Shown piece by piece: positions 12,242 to 15,723 of a stretch of DNA of 15,723 nucleotides. Numbering within the stretch: the stretch's first letter is position 1; the number at the start of each line of letters is the position of its first letter. Position numbers and translations under genes: made by a program. The DNA lies in contig JAUVKM010000018.1 in the NCBI GenBank assembly GCA_030596265.1, forward strand, positions 1 through 15,723, given 5' to 3'. Source of the stretch: Candidatus Cloacimonadota bacterium. GTDB lineage: Bacteria > Cloacimonadota > Cloacimonadia > Cloacimonadales > TCS61. A model generated the notes under the pieces. That model was given only the letters and a program-made list of their open reading frames with translations, was not told the DNA's origin and did no database searches.

Positions 12242-13042
12242 ATGATTTCGAAAAATAATGATTTAAGTTTGATATATTTTTCACCTACAGGTGGAACACA
12301 AAAGGTTATGAGAGCAATTGCTGCGGGAATGGAATATGGAAATTTTCGTGACATAAACATAACAAAAAATAAAAATATTCCAAGGTTACAATTTAGTAAG
12401 AATGATAACGTGCTAATAGGAATTCCAGTTTATTCTGGTAGAATCCCGTTAGTAGCTTTACAGAGATTAAAAAAAATAGGAGGCAAAAATACTAATGCAA
12501 TTTTAGTAGTTGTATATGGAAATCGTCATTATGACGATGCGCTTTTAGAACTAAAATATCTGGTGATTGAGCTTGGATTTTCCCCGATTGCAGCAGCAGC
12601 TTTTATTGGAGTTCATTCGTTTAGTAGTTCCAAATATCCTATTGCAGAGGGAAGACCAAATGCAGAAGATCTGAAAATTGCCAAAGATTTTGGAAAGCAG
12701 ATTAGAACAAAACTTGAAGAAGACAAAAAAATTCAAGTTCCCGGAAATTATCCGTATAAAGAACTATCCAAGAAGCTAAAAGTTAAACCTAAAATTGATA
12801 TGGATCTTTGTGATTTCTGTGGATTGTGTGAAAATGTGTGTCCGGTAGATGCAATCTCAATATTGAAAAACAGTATAGATTTTGATGAAGATCTCTGTAT
12901 TTATTGTCATGCTTGCGTAAAAGTTTGTCCACAAAAAGCACTAACAATCGATGATGAAAAAATTATTGAATCCGCTAAAAGTTTACACGAAAAATGCAGA
13001 CAACCTAAAACTCCTGAATTTTTTATGAACATAACATTATAG
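12242..13042 (+). CDS. EFR1-type flavodoxin domain fused to 2[4Fe-4S] ferredoxin
   Basis: A 266-residue electron-transfer protein. The ATG at 12242 is preferred over a TTG two codons upstream; it is 2 bases past the glycosylase stop with AAAGG upstream. Residues 9-160 are a flavodoxin-like domain: LIYFSPTGGTQKV (10-22) is the FMN phosphate loop, VLIGIPVYSGRIP (57-69) and ILVVVYGNRHYDDAL (87-101) are flavin-binding loops. C190, C193, C196, C200 and C219, C222, C225, C229 bind two [4Fe-4S] clusters. This is the architecture of the EFR1 family of anaerobes. It should pass electrons one at a time between a flavin and low-potential clusters in the cytoplasm; the partner is unknown. A basic linker (KELSKKLKVKPKI) joins the domains. 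Confidence 0.93.
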   Translation: MISKNNDLSLIYFSPTGGTQKVMRAIAAGMEYGNFRDINITKNKNIPRLQFSKNDNVLIGIPVYSGRIPLVALQRLKKIGGKNTNAILVVVYGNRHYDDALLELKYLVIELGFSPIAAAAFIGVHSFSSSKYPIAEGRPNAEDLKIAKDFGKQIRTKLEEDKKIQVPGNYPYKELSKKLKVKPKIDMDLCDFCGLCENVCPVDAISILKNSIDFDEDLCIYCHACVKVCPQKALTIDDEKIIESAKSLHEKCRQPKTPEFFMNITL

Positions 13043-13055
13043 TAGTGAGATCAAC

Positions 13056-13811
13056 ATGATTAAAATTAAAAATACTGTAGAAATAGGAAAAATGAGAAAA
13101 GCTGGAAAACTGGCTGCAAAACTATTAAACTACATTGAACCATTTGTAAAAGAAGGTGTTACAACTCTTTATCTGAATGATCTTTGTGAAGGTTTCACGA
13201 AGAAACACGGAGCAATTTCGGCTCCATTAGATTACAATGGATTTCCAAAAAGTATCTGCACTTCGATTAATAATGTTGTTTGCCACGGAATTCCATCCCA
13301 AAAAGATATTCTGAAAAGTGGTGATATTGTAAATATCGATGTAACTGTAATTTTAGATGGTTTTCACGGTGATACATCTCGTACATATATAATTGGAGAT
13401 GTAAATGATCAGATACAAAATTTGGTAAAACGGACAGAAAACGCGATGTATCGAGGAATTAATGCTGTAAAACCCGGAAATTATTTATATGAAGTTGGTA
13501 AAACTATTGAAAGATATATTTTAAAATTTGGGTATTCTATTGTTCGTGATTATAATGGTCATGGCATTGGACGAGAATTTCACGAAGAACCACAGGTTTT
13601 TCATCATTTCACACTGGATAATAAAATTCGTCTCCGCAAAGGAATGGTATTCACTATTGAGCCAATGATAAATATGGGGAATTCATATCTAGTGAAAACT
13701 TCTCAAAAAGATGGTTGGACAGTAACAACTGCTGATAGAAGTTTAAGTGCACAATTTGAACATACAATTTTAGTCACAGACGAAGGTGCTGAAATTCTAA
13801 CAAAAGTATGA
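13056..13811 (+). CDS. map: Methionine aminopeptidase, type I
   Basis: A 251-residue enzyme that removes the N-terminal methionine from new proteins. The five metal ligands are present in their normal contexts: D95 (VNIDVTV), D106 (FHGDTSR), H169 (YNGHGIGREFHEEP), E202 (FTIEPMI) and E235 (AQFEHTI). The substrate-contacting His77 (VVCHGIP) is also intact. It starts directly with the catalytic domain, so it lacks the N-terminal zinc-finger extension of type Ic enzymes. The GTGAG before the ATG is a weak ribosome binding site. In most bacteria map sits beside secY or ribosomal genes; here it ends a run of repair and redox genes, so this may be a second copy. The 190-base gap after it marks the end of the run. 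Confidence 0.95.
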   Translation: MIKIKNTVEIGKMRKAGKLAAKLLNYIEPFVKEGVTTLYLNDLCEGFTKKHGAISAPLDYNGFPKSICTSINNVVCHGIPSQKDILKSGDIVNIDVTVILDGFHGDTSRTYIIGDVNDQIQNLVKRTENAMYRGINAVKPGNYLYEVGKTIERYILKFGYSIVRDYNGHGIGREFHEEPQVFHHFTLDNKIRLRKGMVFTIEPMINMGNSYLVKTSQKDGWTVTTADRSLSAQFEHTILVTDEGAEILTKV

Positions 13812-13967
13812 AAAACAAATGTATAGAAAGAGTGTAAATGGTATTTTGTTTGCTCAATAAAATATTTTTTAGGGTAAAGTAAATTAGATAAAAAATGGGT
13901 AGAAAAATATTGCCATAATGATTGACTAAATTGTTTTTGTTTTCAAAAAGAAGAAAAAGGGATTTAT

Positions 13968-13995
13968 CATCCTGATAATATGTTATCGGATGGAG
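13968..13995 (+). promoter_or_regulatory. Hairpin next to the DUF89 ribosome binding site
   Basis: CATCC-T-GATAA (13968-13978) pairs with TTATCGGATG (13983-13992): 10 bp with one bulged T and a TATG loop. The 3' arm ends at the first base of GGAG (13992-13995), the ribosome binding site of the DUF89 gene. It could tune initiation, for example by temperature or a bound factor. The rest of the 13812-14001 gap is AT-rich with no strong terminator or clear promoter. Confidence 0.4.
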
Positions 13996-14001
13996 AACTA
14001 G

Positions 14002-14844
14002 ATGAAAACTTATCTTGATTGTCTGCCTTGTTTTATGAATCAGGCATTACGAACAGGACGAATTGCTACAAATGATGAACCTAAAATAAAGAGGCTATTG
14101 GATGAAGTGGGAATGCTGATCCAGAAAATTCCAATGGAAAATACTCCACCAGAAACCGGAGCACTAATCTATAAGAAGGTCAGTGAAATTACAGGTAATC
14201 TTGATCCTTACAAAAAGATCAAAGAAAGAAATATCGAACATGCGCTGCATTTATATCCCGAACTAAAACAGAAGGTCAAGGCATCGGATGACAGTCTTCT
14301 AACAGCTATTCGGCTTGCCGTTGCAGGAAATGTGATCGATCTCGGAGTGAATAAAGAATTTAATATAGTAAAAGATGTAGAAACGATCTTACATCAAGAA
14401 TTTGCCATCTTTGATTACAAATTATTCAAGCAGGAATTGAATAAAGCAAAAGAAATTCTCTACATCGGAGACAATTCGGGAGAAGCAGTTTTTGATAAAA
14501 TTTTGATTGAACAATTAGGAAAACCTGTTATTTTCGCTGTTCGAGAAATTCCGGTAATAAACGATATTACACTTAAAGAAACTAAGCAGATTGGAATTGA
14601 TAAAGTTGCAAAAGTCATTTCTTCCGGTACAACTGCTCCCGGTACAATCCTTGATTTTTGTAATGATGAATTCCTAGAAATTTTTAATAATGCTGATATG
14701 ATAATCAGTAAAGGTCAGGGAAATTATGAAGGTTTATCCAATGTAAACAGATCAATATTTTTTCTTTTAAAAGCAAAATGTCCTGTTATTGCCAGAAATA
14801 TCGGTGTTAAAGAAAATGATATAATTTTGAAAGGAATGAAGTAA
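14002..14844 (+). CDS. DUF89 / ARMT1-like metal-dependent phosphatase
   Basis: A 280-residue stand-alone prokaryotic DUF89 protein (subfamily with the N-terminal CxxC). C7-x2-C10 in YLDCLPCF opens the protein. The phosphatase core shows GDNSGEAVFD (156-165), VREIPVINDIT (180-190) with Asp188, and the signature SKGQGNYEGLS (236-246). D157, N158 and D188 are the expected metal ligands. DUF89 proteins are described as damage-control phosphatases acting on phosphometabolites, including over-reactive sugar phosphates; the exact substrate for this subfamily is not known to me. GGAG at 13992-13995 supports the ATG. The stop is adjacent to the double-hairpin element at 14845, so no canonical terminator is needed to explain the gap. 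Confidence 0.92.
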   Translation: MKTYLDCLPCFMNQALRTGRIATNDEPKIKRLLDEVGMLIQKIPMENTPPETGALIYKKVSEITGNLDPYKKIKERNIEHALHLYPELKQKVKASDDSLLTAIRLAVAGNVIDLGVNKEFNIVKDVETILHQEFAIFDYKLFKQELNKAKEILYIGDNSGEAVFDKILIEQLGKPVIFAVREIPVINDITLKETKQIGIDKVAKVISSGTTAPGTILDFCNDEFLEIFNNADMIISKGQGNYEGLSNVNRSIFFLLKAKCPVIARNIGVKENDIILKGMK

Positions 14845-14895
14845 CTCAAAGCTCCTGCTTTGAGAGGTAGTCACAAACGAGAATGTTTGTGTTAC
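14845..14895. repeat. Double-hairpin element, possible interspersed (REP-like) repeat
   Basis: Hairpin A is perfect: CTCAAAGC (14845-14852), loop TCCT, GCTTTGAG (14857-14864). Hairpin B follows after two bases: GTAG-T-CACAAAC (14867-14878), loop GAGAAT, GTTTGTG-TTAC (14885-14895), 11 bp with one bulged T and one G-U pair. Neither is followed by a T run, so they are poor terminators. The first hairpin starts at the base after the DUF89 stop codon and the second ends 21 bases before the next start. Paired compact palindromes filling an intergenic gap are typical of interspersed repeats such as REP elements, but only one copy lies in this window. Confidence 0.5.
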
Positions 14896-14916
14896 ATTAA
14901 AAAAGGTTAAGAAAAA

Positions 14917-15723
14917 ATGAATTTATTAATCGAAGTTTTTAAACACACTTTAATGATTACAGGATTTGTATTCGTGATGATGTTGATAATTGAGTATATA
15001 AATGTTCAAACAAAAGGTTTGTGGCAGAATGATCTTGCTGAATCCAAATGGAAACAATATTTTCTGGCAGCTTTTTTAGGAGCTATTCCGGGTTGTCTGG
15101 GAGCTTTTACAGCTGTAACTTTGTTTTCTCATCGCATCATTTCCTTTGGGGCGGTAGTTACCGCTATGATTGCAACCAGTGGTGATGAAGCTTTTATAAT
15201 GCTGGCAATGTTTCCACAAAAAGCTATTCTCCTGACTGCTATAATTTTTGTAATTGGAATTATTGCTGGATTTATTACAGATAAATTTATTTCTAAAAAG
15301 CATTTTGAGACAAAATTTTCCAACAATAAATTACCTTTTCACGAAGAAGAAAAATGCGATTGTTTCCCGCATAATAATCTTCTTTCAAATTTCCAGAAAT
15401 CATCTATTCCTCGCATATTGATGATTATCATAATTACAATATTCTTATTAGGAACTGTTTCCGGTGAGATCGGACCGCAAGAGTGGAATTGGATAAGAGT
15501 AACTATAATGCTCACATCTATGATAGCATTATTTATTGTTGTCACCGTTCCAGAACACTTTTTAGAAGAACATCTCTGGGATCATATCGTCAAGGTTCAC
15601 ATTCCAAGAATTTTCCTTTGGACTTTTGGAACACTATTTATAGTTAATATTTTACTTAAGTTTTTAGATATACATATTTGGATAGCAGATAATATGTTTG
15701 TTGTCTTGGCAATAGCACTTTTG
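14917..15723 (+). CDS. ArsP_2-type putative metal transporter (5' part, runs off the window)
   Basis: The frame is open from the ATG at 14917 to the end of the window (269 codons), with AAAAGG upstream. It is a multi-pass membrane protein of the ArsP_2 family, often annotated as putative manganese transporter or 10-TM heavy-metal exporter. Landmarks: KHTLMITGFVFVMMLIIEYIN (9-29), FLGAIPGCLGAFTAV (53-67), MIATSGDEAFIMLAMFP (84-100) and VPEHFLEEHLWDHIVK (211-226). Hydrophobic helices lie near 12-29, 48-70, 74-98, 103-120, 166-181, 196-211 and 230-249. Between helices, a loop with H142, C147, C149 and H152 could bind metal. The substrate is not established for the family. It is a possible metal-handling partner for the metallocluster locus upstream, though about 9 kb away. 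Confidence 0.88.
   Translation, partial: MNLLIEVFKHTLMITGFVFVMMLIIEYINVQTKGLWQNDLAESKWKQYFLAAFLGAIPGCLGAFTAVTLFSHRIISFGAVVTAMIATSGDEAFIMLAMFPQKAILLTAIIFVIGIIAGFITDKFISKKHFETKFSNNKLPFHEEEKCDCFPHNNLLSNFQKSSIPRILMIIIITIFLLGTVSGEIGPQEWNWIRVTIMLTSMIALFIVVTVPEHFLEEHLWDHIVKVHIPRIFLWTFGTLFIVNILLKFLDIHIWIADNMFVVLAIALL

Overview
The window is AT-rich bacterial DNA with every recognisable gene on the plus strand and almost no free space: the largest gaps are 13812-14001, 2145-2311 and 4929-5098, each under 200 bases. The content (ferredoxin-domain ATPases, NifX-type metallocluster proteins, a flavodoxin-ferredoxin protein, an iron-sulfur uracil-DNA glycosylase, aminopeptidase C) suggests a strict anaerobe. 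My best guess is a Cloacimonadota-like or other FCB-group bacterium. That is an impression from gene style and base composition; no rRNA or marker gene here proves it.

Left edge (1-782): the 3' end of an unrecognised coiled-coil gene, a strong terminator, an unrecognised 132-residue protein, and a second strong terminator.

Metallocluster locus (about 800-5910): a DUF134 regulator whose promoter carries an imperfect palindrome in its spacer; a 52-residue Gly/Gln-rich protein and a 108-residue DUF5320 protein that share the same N-terminal motif; a small unknown protein; a NifX-fold protein with a Cys-Asp-His tail; a universal stress protein; two MinD/Mrp-type ATPases, each with a two-cluster ferredoxin insertion; and two more NifX-fold proteins. 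The core (paired ferredoxin-MinD ATPases plus NifX-fold proteins) is the arrangement known from the Orange Protein (Orp) locus of Desulfovibrio, where the NifX-fold protein carries a Mo-Cu-S cluster. No nitrogenase gene is present. I read the locus as an Orp-like metal-sulfur cluster assembly or carrier system with a DUF134 regulator in place of sigma-54 control.

Middle (5915-9226): a truncated methyltransferase remnant, aminopeptidase C, a small DUF59/MIP18-like protein without the usual cysteine, and an MFS transporter.

Right half (9242-14844): a tightly packed co-directional run of a methyltransferase, a freestanding archaeal-type threonyl-tRNA synthetase editing domain, a Sir2 deacylase, a metallo-beta-lactamase-fold enzyme, a family-4-type uracil-DNA glycosylase, an EFR1-type flavodoxin/ferredoxin protein and methionine aminopeptidase, then, after a 190-base gap, a DUF89 metal-dependent phosphatase. 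Several of these are repair or quality-control enzymes. The right edge holds a double-hairpin element that looks like an interspersed repeat, then the first 269 residues of an ArsP_2-type multi-pass membrane protein that runs off the window.
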